NCBI RefSeq assembly: GCF_018687715.1
Contig: NC_056761.1
Location: 12,937,001 to 13,001,000, forward strand
Direction of reading: 5' to 3'
DNA from: Carya illinoinensis
Taxonomy: Eukaryota > Streptophyta > Magnoliopsida > Fagales > Juglandaceae
DNA: 64,000 nt
In this document: in pieces, positions 44,351 to 55,269 of the stretch
Layout of the letters: every line of letters begins with the position of its first letter
Numbering within the stretch: position 1 is the stretch's first letter
The notes under the pieces: generated by a model
The model's database searches: none
Told to the model about the DNA's origin: nothing
What the model saw: only the letters and a program-made list of their open reading frames with translations
Position numbers and translations under genes: made by a program

Positions 44351-45876
44351 TCATATGGTCCTAATAGTCATTGTATGATTTCTTCTAATAGGACAAGTAT
44401 AATAATTATGACCATTTCTATTACAAAAATTACAAATAGCATGTGAATTTTGAATATTAGTCTTTGATGTAGAAGGATTATCAAAGAAATTTTTATAAGG
44501 TTTGTATTTTTGTTTTGGCATATATTCCAAACCTGCCTTGTCAAAAATACATTTTTGACTACCAAGAAGTTGTTCAAAATTTCTTTTTCCATTCGTAAAG
44601 TTTTCAACAATATTTTCTAAATCAGTTTTCTTCTTATTCAATTCAAGATTTTCATCTTTCAAAATGATACTTTCTTTTTTTAAAATATCAATTTCGTTTG
44701 TTAAAAAGAATTTTTCTTTTTCAAAGCAGTATACTTGATACCCAATTTTTCAAATTCCTCATATACCTCTTGTAAAACATTTTGCAATTCTTAATATGAA
44801 TGATTTTCAATATTATCAAGATTTGTTACCTCAATGTCATTTTTAGCCATAAGACAAAGATTTGCCGATTCTCCATTGCTTGCTTCACTATCTAAAATAC
44901 TTGAATCATCATCCCATGTACCTTTCATTGCTTTCTTGCCCTTGTTTCGATCTTTCTTTAGTAGAGGACAATTTGGTTTGATATGACCAGGCTTATTGTA
45001 TTTATAACAAATTAAAGTGTCATTTTTACCTGAATCTTTCTTGGAAAACTTTTTGAAAGATTTCCTTGGAGGAGTTTTATTTTTCTTTAAGAACCTCTGA
45101 ATTCTTCTTGTTATTATCGCAACTTCTTTATCTTTGTCTTCATTTTCCTCATTTTCATCACTTTCATTTTCATGAGGAACAGCTTTAAGTGCCAAGCTAT
45201 TCTTTGACTTTCCTTCTTCTTCTCCTCCTTTTAATGTGTACTCATGGGTGATAAATGACCCGATGAGTTCATTCACTTCGAGCTTCTTGAGGTCTCTAGC
45301 TTCAAGAATTGCTATCACTTTTGATTCCCCGCGTTTTGGTAGAGAGTTAAGAATTTTTCTTACTATCTCCACCTTGGAATAAACTTTTCTAAGAGCTGTC
45401 AAGCTGTTTATGATGTTAGTAAAATGAGTGTGCATACTAGAAATAGATTCATCATCATTCATCTTAAACATTTCATATTCATGAGTAAGAATATAAATTT
45501 TTAATTTCTTGACTTGCGAAGTTTCTTAATAAGTAACTTTCAAATTATCCCAAATTTCTTTTGCCTTAGTACAAGTCATTATTCTATTAAACTCATTTTC
45601 ATTGAGAGCATTAAATAATAAATTCATAACAGTTAAATTCAAAGTATCAAGTCTACCGTTTTCACGATCAAACTCTTCTTCCTTTTTGACCTTTACTCCA
45701 TCAACCACTTTTATTGGAATATAAGGTCCATTTATAATACATTTCCAGATTTCTCGACCTTGAGCTTGAAGGAACATTCTCATTTTAACTTTCCAGAATG
45801 AGTAATTATCTCTACAAAAGAGTGGAGGCCGACTGCTAGATTGACCTTCACCAAATAAAACTGCAATGTTAGTCAT
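44351..45876 (-). pseudogene. Copia gag, two frames, with mutated zinc knuckle
   Basis: The ATG at 45876 opens MTNIAVLFGEGQSSS and the UBN2-type gag domain (FWKVKMRMFLQAQG, KAKEIWDNLKVTY). A TAA at 45526 is followed in frame by a segment to 44791. The CCHC knuckle there reads CYKYNKPGHIKPNC: the second Cys is Tyr. After a frameshift a second knuckle-like CNFCNRNGHNYYTC lies near 44.43 kb. Gag forms the particle that packages element RNA. Not functional here. Confidence 0.85.
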
Positions 45877-45921
45877 AAGGTCTTAACTCAAAAGATAGTT
45901 AATCTTATAATAGAGCTCTTA

Positions 45922-45934
45922 GTTCTGACACCAA
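45922..45934 (-). promoter_or_regulatory. tRNA-Met-like primer-binding site of the copia element
   Basis: The minus strand reads TTGGTGTCAGAAC one base after the 5' LTR. It matches the TGGTATCAGAGC initiator-tRNA complement at 10 of 12 positions. Confidence 0.8.
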
Positions 45935-45935
45935 T

Positions 45936-47219
45936 TGTTGCCCAGATGACTAACACAAGAGGGAGCTGAATTGAGTTAGATTTAAAAAAAATAATAATTA
46001 TAAATCAAATATACAATATAAAATATAAATAAAATACGAAACAGTAATAAGTATAAAAAGTAAGGGTAAGAGAGAAGCAAACTCAGTATGTTAACGAGGT
46101 TCAGCCCTACCGCCTACGTCCTCGCCTCAAGTTACCCCTTGAGGATCTCCAAATTCACTATTCAACCTCTTTCAGGTTGAGATAGAAACCTATTACACCT
46201 TTGAACAACACCGCTACAAAAGATCCGTGTAGAACACTCTCTACACTTGCAATCACCTTACACATGGTGATTCAACTATTCCCCGTGTAGAACACTTTCT
46301 ACACGCACAAGGGTTATACACACCCTTTTTCTGATACAAGAGCTGATAGTGGATAGGTTATCAGAAAACACTCCTCAATGAGTGAAATAAGAACAATACA
46401 GCGCAAACTATATTTCTCAAAATGAACAAGGATTAAGGCTCAATGCTTAGAGAAGAGAGAATGAAAGTTTTGAATGAATGTTGTATGCTCTTAGTGTTGT
46501 AAATGTGAAACTCTCAGATGATCTATTTATAGGCATATGAGGCTTCATATTCAAATTTAAAACGATTCACATGTCAAAGACAACATCATTCACTTTTTCA
46601 AAAAATTTAAATCTAATCTTTTACTTTTGACATATGACAAAAGGAGCACACTTTCCTTTAAAAAAAAAAAAAAATTCAAACCTAATCTTTTACTTTTTGT
46701 ATATGACAAAAGGAGCATACTTTACTTTTCAAATTTTTCAAACAAAATCATCTACCTTTTGTATAAGTCTAAAAAAGCATCAATCATTTTTGAAAATATT
46801 CAAATAAAACATGTACATGTGAAAGATGACAATCAATCATTTTTAATATTTTCAAAGTTCAACCCTTTAATCAAGGTATGCACATGTGAAAGATGACAAT
46901 CAATCATCTTTCAAAATTTTCAAATTTAATTTTTAAAATATTCATGCACATGTAGAAAATGTATTTTAATGCTTTATGATAAAATATTAATTTTGAGTCT
47001 TAATCCTAATTTCAAATTTTTAAGAGATTTACAACATTACTCTATCACTTTAATGTGAACTTGTTCCCTTCTTGCTCATACTTGTTTCTTTGATGTGCTT
47101 AACTCCATTGTATAGACAACTTGAGCTTGAGACTCCTTTATTCTTTGAATTCATTTGTTATCATCAAAATCTATGTGTAGATATATAATTACACAAAACT
47201 TCAAACCTTGGGTTCAACA
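45936..47219 (-). repeat. 5' LTR of the copia element
   Basis: 1284 bp, same ends as 39910-41238, with scattered substitutions and fewer copies of the CAAAAGGAGCA unit. Confidence 0.92.
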
Positions 47220-47446
47220 CTAACCTATTTAGTAATATTCGCTAATGGGTCAAAACGGGTTGCACGGTACGACACGTTATGTTAATGGGTTGTGTTAAGG
47301 TTTGAGATTTTGACATGATAAACTTAACAAGTCGGGTTAGGATTGACCTATATAGTATAATATACATACTTTGATACGACACGAACACGACTCGTTAACA
47401 CGATTTGACACCCCTACTTGTGACTAAATAGGATTACTTTTTCCAG

Positions 47447-47771
47447 GTGCAGAGATGGAAATTGAAGAAGTTCCTACATAAGCATCAAGAAAGAAAAGTA
47501 AGAAAAAGAAATCAAAAGCTGCAGCTGCAGAGAAAGGTGAGCCTATGGCTAAAGATAATTTAACTGCTGTTTCAAATGGTGAAGCTCTAGAGGATTCTAA
47601 ATCAGAAAAGAAGAAGAAAAAGGAGAAGGGCAGAATGGATTAGGAGCTGGAGCAACAGGAGGACCAGAACGCTCTTCAAAATGAAACAGATAAAAAGAAG
47701 AAAAAGAAGAGCAAGAATGAAGATGAGGGGAGTTGCAGTCCACCGGTAATGGTAAAAGGAAAAAGAAGTGA
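47447..47771 (+). pseudogene. 3' exon fragment resembling nucleolar protein NOP56
   Basis: A TTTCCAG acceptor at 47441-47446 leads into a frame reading MEIEEVPT, then lysine-rich blocks (SRKKSKKKKSK, SEKKKKKEKG, KKKKKSKNEDEG). After a one-base shift it ends GNGKRKKK with TGA at 47769-47771. Alternating acidic and lysine-rich tails of this kind are typical of the C-terminus of NOP56/NOP58, box C/D snoRNP core proteins. Two in-frame stops (after EEVPT and after GRMD) and the shift show it is dead. The upstream exons are absent: the hAT-like element ends only 30 bp before. NOP56 rather than another lysine-rich nuclear protein is a judgement from memory. Confidence 0.5.
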
Positions 47772-48192
47772 AGAAACGAAGATGCTGACTGAACTTTTTG
47801 TTCTTATTTTTTTAATATTTTGATATAATAACATGTGGCATAACACAGTCATGACACCTCAATTGAGATGGGCGAGAGGAGGGACGAGTAGTGTAATACT
47901 TCTATAGACAGTCGTCAACTATAAGCGGGGTGCAGTCAGCTGACGTGGTGTCAGGCCATGTCAGCTACTATTTATTTTTTTTTTTAAAAAAGGCCAAAAT
48001 GCGTAGAAAGCCATTTCACTTTTCATATTTCCCATTTCTGTTATGCTTTCAGCCATTGGTGCAAGACTATTGCAGATCCAAGCAGCTCCAGCTCACGGCA
48101 TCACTAAGTGGGGCTTTCATTGGTGTGGGGTGCAGAAATGGACTGGGTGGGGTGTTCGTTGGTGTGGGTTAAGCCTATGAATTGGGTTGGGT

Positions 48193-48290
48193 CAGTGTGG
48201 TGGGCTTGGTTTGGGTTAGTGTGGTGGGCTTGGTTTGGGTCAGCGTCATGGGCTTGGTTTGGGCCAGGTTCGTGGGCCAAGATTTCGGGT
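48193..48290. repeat. 24-bp minisatellite (3-4 units)
   Basis: Three units based on GTGTGGTGGGCTTGGTTTGG at 48193-48216, 48217-48240 and 48241-48264, plus a degenerate fourth. As 24 is a multiple of 3, it produces a repetitive open frame (SVVGLVWV) that I do not consider a gene. Confidence 0.85.
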
Positions 48291-48402
48291 TAGCCATTTC
48301 GTGGGTCAGCTCCATGGGTGGGTCAGCTCCGTGGGTCTTCTTCGTGAGTTTAATCCGTAGAAACGCAACTCATTCTTTAATCTGCAATAATAGTTACATT
48401 TG

Positions 48403-48885
48403 CTTAAATAAATACCAGTCACTGATAAACAATCAAGCATGTATTGATTTACTTAACAATATAAAAATTTTGCATTGCATACAGTTAGATATGTAGAAAT
48501 TTGTTGGCTAAAAATATTAATTTTCAAGTTAAAGATTGTGGTTTGATTATTGTGGTTTAGTTGTTGTTAAATATATGTTTCTAGTTGGATGAACAGAGGA
48601 TGACATGTTTGTAGTTGGTTTACTAATCGCTGCTGCCTTGGTTGCTCATGAAGAGGATACATGTGAAGCTGTTGAGTCTAATTTACATGTTTATGATGAT
48701 TTTGGTCACTGCTTAAATAAATACCGGTCACTGATAAACAATCATGTATTGATTTTCTTAACAATATAACAATTTTGCATTGCATATAGTAAAATATGTA
48801 AAAATTTTTTGGCTGAAAATATTAATTTTCTAGGATCCATATAGTGGTTTAATTATTGTGGTTTAGTTGTTGTTAAATATTGTGG
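48403..48885. repeat. Direct repeat pair, about 175 bp, 308 bp apart
   Basis: 48403-48580 and 48711-48885 share CTTAAATAAATACC, GTCACTGATAAACAATCA, CAATATAA.AATTTTGCATTGCATA, ATATTAATTTTC and GTGGTTTAGTTGTTG in order. This is a local duplication upstream of the FRS pseudogene. Confidence 0.8.
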
Positions 48886-49179
48886 TTGTTTTTTTTTTTT
48901 TTAAAGTAGATGTAAACTTGTTTTTTTGTTCCAAGAGTAGGCTATGAAATGTTTAGAAATATCAAAGAAAATATTGCCTCTTAAATGAAGTTGGATTTTT
49001 ATTGATGTGCTATTATTCGGTGCACTTTAAAAGTATAGTAATCTTGTATTCTATGCTCTTTAAAAGTATATAATAAAATCTCATTTAGTATTGTTTTATT
49101 TTTTTTCATAGAAGAAGTAGTGTATACAAGATTATTCTTCACTCTCTCTCTTGGTCAATAGAAATAATTTTCTTGAAAC

Positions 49180-52100
49180 CTTATCAAAGACTAACCTTGG
49201 ATATTGAACAACTTTTACATGGCATGAGAAAAGGGAAAGAACACCCGTATTCGCTAACACCATCTAGCTCAAATCTCCTCACCTCAGTATGTTATTTCAG
49301 AATTAAAAAACTTATTGCTATCATAGTTTAGCATCCTAATTATCATTATTATTTTTATATTAGGACATCCCTGAAACTCGTTTAGTAAAGTTTACAAATT
49401 ACATGCATGGTTATTTTGGACCAGTGCCTGCATGGTCACCAACTTTTTTGCCATATCCAGCTGGCAACCAAATTCCAAGCAACATTCAGGTGGTTTTTCA
49501 ACCTTTACGTTATGGATGTTTAGTTATTTCATAATTTTTGAAGTAGTTTAAACATTTTCATTTTTACTTTTAAGCATAACGTTGGTTACCCATTTCAATA
49601 TGGGATGGGACTTCCGAGGCCAATTATTACTACAAACTCCGCAACGAGTGCAAAAGTTGGTAAAGGAGATAGACCCAATTGTATGGAAACTGAAGATATG
49701 GTTCATCTAGAGTTGATGAAGAAATTCTATTGGATAGACCAGATGAACAGGAAACCGATGATGGCACTACTGGTACACCACATGTAGGTCCATCATTGGA
49801 TGGTGATGATATCATTGAGGAGCCCAAGTCGGGGATAGAGTTTAATTCGTTTGAAGATTTATTGAGCTATTATAAGTATTATGCTAAAAAATACGGGTTT
49901 GGGGTGACGACCCAAATGAGTGAGAGGTTAGAAGATCAATGTGTCAGATATGTCACCCTTGGGTGTGCACAGGGAGGAAAGGCCTGGAATAGGAGTTCCA
50001 ATGTAGCCAACTCTCGTCCAATGGAAAAGACGGACTGTAAAGCAAGGATTAATACCTTAAGAGTCGAGGGAAAGATACGGTTGACAACAGTCTATAATAC
50101 ACATAATCACGGACATCTACGATTTGGTGCAGGGGGTGCTGGAGCACTTCGAGATTATTTTATGAGGATGCAGTTCAAGAATTACGGGTTTTTGCGTCGA
50201 TGGGTTTAGATGATAAAGGTAAGTTAAAGAATGTTTTTTGGACAGATTCACGTAGTCGGGCAGCCTACCAGTATTTTGGTGATGTGGTGTCGAATATAGA
50301 TATGGGATGCCCTTTGCACCATTTTTTGGTGTAAATCACCATGGGCAATTGATTCTTTTGGGAGATGGGTTGATTTCTAATGAGGACACATAAACTTTTA
50401 CATGGTTATTCCAAACTTGGTTGTAGTATATAGACGGTATAGCTCCAAAGGCCATTATTACTGATCAAGACAGAGCAATAAAAAATGCAATTATCATTAT
50501 CTTTTTGGAAACACGACAAGGATTTTGCCTATGTCATATACTGAAGAAAGTCTCTGAGAAGCTTAGGTCATATGCTGCGTACAAAAGTGGGCTGAAAAAT
50601 GGGCTGATGAATGTGTGTACGACACACAAACTATTGAGGACTTTGAAAAGTGTTGGGCCGAGTTTATTAACACATACAACTTACATGAGAATGCGTGGTT
50701 GAAAAGTTTATATGTAGAGTGTGATCATTGGGTAACGGTTTTCCTAAAAGAGCACTTTTGGACTAGAATGAGTACAACCTAGCACAGCGAGAGTATGAAT
50801 GCTTTTTTTTTACGGTTATGTCCATTCAAAGACAAACTTGAAAGAGTTTGTCAACCAGTTTGACAGTGTGCTGAAGAAGAAAATTGAGAATAAAAATCAG
50901 GAAGAATTCCAGTCATTTAGCATCACCATTCCTTGCATATCTAGATTTCCAATTGAAAAGAAATTTTAAGAGTTATACACCAACGCTAAATTTAAGGAAG
51001 TTTATCAACAAGTAATTGGTGTGCTTGATCTGGATCCATCTCTACTGACGTCTGATGGTGTAATGAAGAATTATTTGGTAGAAGATGAAGTTCGTATTTA
51101 GGAGTTCACAAAATTGGTTACATATTCATTGGATTTTAATGTGGATGATTGCAATGCAAAGTGTTCATGTGGGTTATTTCAAATTGCGTAGGCGTATTTT
51201 GGTGGTATTCAAATCTAACAACATAAAATCATTGCCAGACCGTTACATTTTAGACAGATGGAGAAAGGACATCAAGAGGAGATACACAATTTTCAGAAGT
51301 AGCTACGACGCAGGGGATCTGAGGTCAAATGGTAATAGGTATTCAATTCTTTTGAATGTGTTATGCGATTATAGATTATGCGGTGGATTGTAATGAGCAA
51401 TTTGAAGATTCAAATAAGAGGATACATGAGATGATTGAATTATTTCATCAGAACTAACACCCCATATCTTTGATCGAAACAGGTTCGTTCGAAGGCGACG
51501 ACTTGTTTGATATATTTCTTTAATTAGTTCTTTATAACTATGAAAGAGAAATTACAATTTCTATAATTATATAATTTCCTATATAATTGTCTTTGCCCCA
51601 AACAAGTTTGGAAGGTGGTTTTACAACACTGGATACAACTTCTATTGGTAGTTCACAACAAGTCAAGAGTCCAATTGTTGTCAGAGGGAAAGGAAGACCC
51701 CTGTCTTTGAGGAGAGCATCCAGGATGGAGACAGACATGAGAAAGGTTAAAGGCAAACAGCAGAAAGCACAAGTGGGAGGAAAGCGCAAACAGGTGTATG
51801 TTTTAACATTGGCTAAATTAAGATTATTTTAATATTTATAAAGTTTCACTTAGAAAAATGAGTATTTTTACCTTTTACTTTATTATTAGCTAGATGAAGG
51901 AGATACAGCAGCAATGGGCACGCGCAGGAATTTATTTACCCCATCAGAGACCCCCATCTCCAATGTTGGAAATGTTCAAGTATATTACATTAAAATTTTA
52001 TTTGAGAAGAAAGTGGCCTGAATTTATATGTTACGTTATTTTGGGCACTGAAAGCAAAGACTAATCTTAATGTTAATTTTTTAATGCTCACTAGATTGTG

Positions 52101-52329
52101 GCAGATAGCTCAGCTATTGACATTAGTGGAACCCAGTTCTAAGATACAGTATTTGGGAGTCAAGAAACAGTAAGATTTGTTGCTATTTTCAACTTTTAAT
52201 AGGATTCTACATTTTCTTTTAATATTTGTTCCATATTCATTACAGATGCAATTTGAGTGGGATGGATCACAACCGGAGTGTATGGATGGGACACAACCAG
52301 ATCGAACAATGAGATTGTTTGATTTTTAA
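49180..52329 (+). pseudogene. FAR1-RELATED SEQUENCE (FRS) gene, MULE-transposase-derived, inactivated
   Basis: Several exons are recognisable: 49.36-49.49 kb (ETRLVKFTNYMHGYFGP), 49.58-50.2 kb, 50.2-51.45 kb, 51.6-51.8 kb, and the tail to a TAA at 52327-52329. 49820-50125 encodes the FAR1 DNA-binding domain (FNSFEDLLSYYKYYAKKYGF, TDCKARI, YNTHNHG). The MULE transposase part gives FWTDSRSRAAYQYFGD, GMPFAPFFG-like text, ITDQDRAIKNAI and LKEFVNQFDSVLKKK. The SWIM finger begins CNAKCSCGLFQ but loses its last Cys/His. RGKGRPLSLRRASRME near 51.7 kb is the basic tail. FRS proteins are nuclear light-signalling regulators descended from transposases. Lesions: many stops and frameshifts, loss of the segment after NHG, and a deletion removing the first catalytic-Asp motif (DTTY) region. 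Confidence 0.82.
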
Positions 52330-53328
52330 ACACTGATATTTTTTGTGTAGTAGCTGTAATTCCTGGAGAAATTGTAGAATATTTGGTGTATTGAATGTAA
52401 TTGGACAGATTCCAGATTCTTTTGAATGTTTTGCAAGTCTGTGATTGGTTTCCACGAAATTAGAATTGTTGTGAAGGGTTGTAATGATTTTCTAAGATAT
52501 TTTGTGTATATTCATGAATTTTGGGAAATTTCCAGGTTGAAATTGTAAAGGACAATGTTATTTATCTATTAATGGGTTATAGCTGGGATTATGTGCTATT
52601 GGAATTTTGAGACTCTACAAGTTGATTATTGTTGTTAGTGTCATAGTCATATACTGTTACCCAGCTTTGCTCAGACCGAATGAGTTCATAGTCATATACT
52701 TTGTTGCTAAGTTAATACTTTGTCGCTGCGTTGGAATCAGATCACTAAGTTCACGACATCACTATCATAGTCAAACATTTGCTTGCCTTGTAATAATCTA
52801 GTATTATTTCTTCAGCGAGAGTATGATTTATCATCTAATTTTTGGATAACCAAGATACTAGAATTGTTCACAAGACTTATCCTTTTTTGAAGAAACTCAT
52901 TCAGTCTATGCACACAAATTTATGAGTTGGTTCCTGTAATTCGAAAGCTTGGATTACAATGGGATAGTTGTGTGACCAATTCCTATAATGCAAATAATTC
53001 CTGTGCAAATAATTCTGGGATAATGGTTGGGTATGGGATTCCCATCTTGTAATCCAAAAGCTTGGGTCAATGCAAAGTGAAAACGGGCTCAGCCCTTCAA
53101 CTCAGATTACATCAGTAATCAAAACATGAAAAACCATTTCTCATTTATTTACAATGAAACAAAGAAACAACTTCTATTTCAGAGTACATCCACCATCAAA
53201 ACACACAAAATAAAAAGAAATTTATGAGTCTCAAACATAGCTTCCTAACTTAGAGCATATCCACCATCAAAACACATGAAATAACAATTCAAAAACACAC
53301 AAAATATAGCTTCCCAGTTTAGAGTAAC

Positions 53329-53887
53329 TTAAAATACAAACACAAAATAACTTAAGACACTAGTATGAAATCGCTTAGACAACAGAAAGTAACATGAGAC
53401 AACAATGGCAACAACCCAATACAAATTGAGTAGTGTGCATTTCTGCCTATTTTCAGCATCTTGTTTCCAAACCTCCTCGAGTATATTGCTTAACATCTGC
53501 TTGATCGGATCCGCTCGCTTTTAGAACTCAATCTTATCCATTTTCAGCTCTTCCTCCTTCCTTAATAGTTCATTTTTTATTTCTTGAATTTCTTGCTCTA
53601 TGTCCAAAGTACCATCCGCCCACTTGAAGAACTTGCAATATGGTAAACCCTGCTCATTTTACACATTTAAAAAAATGTTAGATTTACTTACAAATAAATG
53701 TGGGACTATGATTACAGGTATTGAAACGTTTTACCTCATTGTTGTACTTTGGACAGCCTAAGAAGGGCCATCCTGGATTTCTGGAAGTATTTGAGTATCT
53801 CAATGTGACCTCAACCTCACAGAAGCAAAATGGTTGACTCGAAATACGTTTACCAATGGATGAAGAAGACGAAGGTGATGACGACAT
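53329..53887 (-). pseudogene. GRF-type zinc-finger protein gene with nonsense mutation before the membrane anchor
   Basis: Exon 1: 53887-53735. Exon 2: from 53649. Junctions are GAG/GTAAAA and GCAG. The protein starts MSSSPSSSSSIGKR, then a zf-GRF domain: FCFCEVEVTLRYSNTSRNPG with GCPKY and YCKFFKW (C-x-C...C...C). The usual NPGR Arg is Trp. A charged helix (EIQEIKNELLRKEEELK) follows, then TAA at 53521-53523. Beyond it the same frame stays open to 53329 and encodes a hydrophobic segment (YWVVAIVVSCYFLL), the C-terminal membrane anchor usual in these small plant proteins. The stop would give a 93-residue soluble product. The family is plant-wide, of unknown function. It is convergent with the FRS pseudogene. 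Confidence 0.75.
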
Positions 53888-53910
53888 TCTAACATGAACC
53901 AGAACAAAAA

Positions 53911-54223
53911 AATTTATGAACCAAAGAGAATATCATGCAAATAATATCACTTCAATCTTATTTAAACATATTCAAATATATCCAAGTGAGCTTATAAACA
54001 GAACAAAGTAATTTATGAACCAAAGAGAATATCATGCAAATAATATCACTTCAATCTCATTTAAACATATTTAAATCTATCCAAGTGAGCTTATAAATAG
54101 AACAAATAAATTTATGAACCAAAGAGAATATCATGGAAATAATATCACTTCAATCTCATTTAAACATATTCAAATCTATCCAAGTAAGCTTATAAACAGA
54201 ACAAAGAAATTTATGAACCAAGG
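53911..54223. repeat. 99-bp tandem repeat, 3.1 copies
   Basis: Copies start at 53911, 54010, 54109 and 54208 with AATTTATGAACCAA. Each continues GAGAATATCATG, AATAATATCACTTC and ATCCAAGT.AGCTTATAAA. Differences are few, so the array is young. It lies just upstream (in gene sense) of the GRF gene ATG and probably in its leader or promoter. Confidence 0.92.
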
Positions 54224-54467
54224 AGAAGAAAAAATAAAACTCAATGTCGGTTGGACACTTTGAACTGCATTCATTCTCAATGCTGCATAATCAAAAACCT
54301 ACAGACGAAACAACGGAAGAATCATATTAATTCACCAAAATAAATATCACTAATATCATGCAAATAAATAAATAAGATCTTTCCCCACATATCAAAGGGG
54401 GAGCTTACGTAGCTTGAGTGGGTTCTCTGGCCAATTGCCCAGTGCCCAAATCTGAAGTCTAAAAGTT

Positions 54468-54575
54468 GGGGTTTTAGGGTTAGGGTTTGGGTTTCAAGAG
54501 TTAGGTGTAGGTTAAGGTTTCGGGAGTTAGGGTTAGGGTTTCTTCGAGTTAGGGTCAGAGTTAGGGTTTCGAGAT
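54468..54575. repeat. Interstitial telomere-like repeats (GGGTTAGGGTTT, degenerate)
   Basis: Imperfect TTAGGGTTTAGGG-like units spread over 100 bp, mixed with GGGTTTCGAG and GGGTTTCAAGAG units. A further GGTTAGGGTTAGGGTTAGGG occurs at 54957-54979. Units of this kind are common in plant promoters (telo boxes). This is not a chromosome end. Confidence 0.7.
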
Positions 54576-55129
54576 CAACGATTTTGAAGAGGAACCTGAT
54601 CTATAGATGAAACAATGTCTCTTCTCCTTGAGGAAGGAGAACATACTTTTGCAGACAAAAACTGAGGAGGGAAAAGGGAAAAAATCTAACAAAACTTGTG
54701 AAATCGAAAACACTAGGGAGAACCCACATTGAGGGGAATCCAGACTTGCAAAATCTACAAAACTAAAGGAGAACCTAGACTTACGAAAGATAAAAATCAA
54801 GAAATCCAAAGGAGAACCCAGACTTGCAAAATGAAACCGAGGAACTGAAATCTTGGATCTATGAAAGAAATGAGAAAAAAAAAAAAAAAAAAAACAAGAA
54901 GGAAGCACCATTCCAACCCAGAGTAAGGAATCAAGTAAATCTTCATGGGGATCGAAAGGTTAGGGTTAGGGTTAGGGCTCTTTGTGAGTATCAGAGGAGA
55001 GATGAGAGGGAAGGGTAGATGGAGAAGATGAGGGGAGACAAAAGGGTGAAGTGTTTGGGCAGAAGTATCGGTTGTGAGCATTTCTCTTCATAATCGTGGG
55101 AATATACCACTTCAAATACACATCGTTTC

Positions 55130-55248
55130 ATTAATCGACTAAGCCATGCCTAGGTTCGTTTTCATTTCATGAAAGGGTCATTTCATTAATGCCATGTTGG
55201 ACCACGACCACGCCGTCGCTTCCTAAAGTGACTGTAAATGGCATTTTC
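55130..55248. mobile_element. Possible end of a CACTA-type element
   Basis: Read on the minus strand from 55248 the sequence starts CGCTCAAGAAAATGCCATTT and continues with GTCACTTTAGGAAGCGACGGCG. That resembles the CACTACAAGAAAATG terminus and the GCGACGGCG subterminal repeats of plant CACTA transposons. The leading bases are altered and I found no partner end. Confidence 0.35.
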
Positions 55249-55269
55249 TTGAGCGATGACTGTAGAAGG

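Larger units (their letters stand above)
39910..47219 (-). mobile_element. Ty1/copia LTR retrotransposon lacking integrase
   Basis: LTRs 39910-41238 and 45936-47219 begin TGTTG and end CAACA. The flanking 5-mers CTAAG/CTAAC are a target duplication with one mismatch. Primer-binding site and polypurine tract place the element on the minus strand. Order in element sense: gag, protease start, then directly RT and RNase H. The GAG-pre-integrase and integrase core that copia elements carry between protease and RT are missing. Stops and frameshifts break gag and pol. An antisense frame lies between RNase H and the 3' LTR. It sits in an hAT-like element. Confidence 0.92.
39483..47416. mobile_element. 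Non-autonomous hAT-like element split by a copia element
   Basis: The ends are TAAGGGTGACAA (left) and, as reverse complement, TAGGGGTGTCAA (right). Subterminal sequence rich in AACGGGTT, CACGACACG and GACCCG is present on both sides (39483-39909 and 47220-47416). Without the nested copia element it is about 620 bp. I found no clean 8-bp target duplication, so the outer limits are provisional. Confidence 0.6.

Noticed and set aside
48108..48496. Open frames with repeated SVVGLVWV
   Set aside because: Produced by the 24-bp minisatellite; no start context, no known family.
53911..54223. Regularly spaced repeats that could suggest a CRISPR array
   Set aside because: Units are contiguous 99-bp copies without unique spacers, in a plant genome; an ordinary tandem repeat.
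54468..54979. Telomere-like TTAGGG/TTTAGGG units
   Set aside because: Degenerate, short and internal, with unique sequence on both sides; not a chromosome end.
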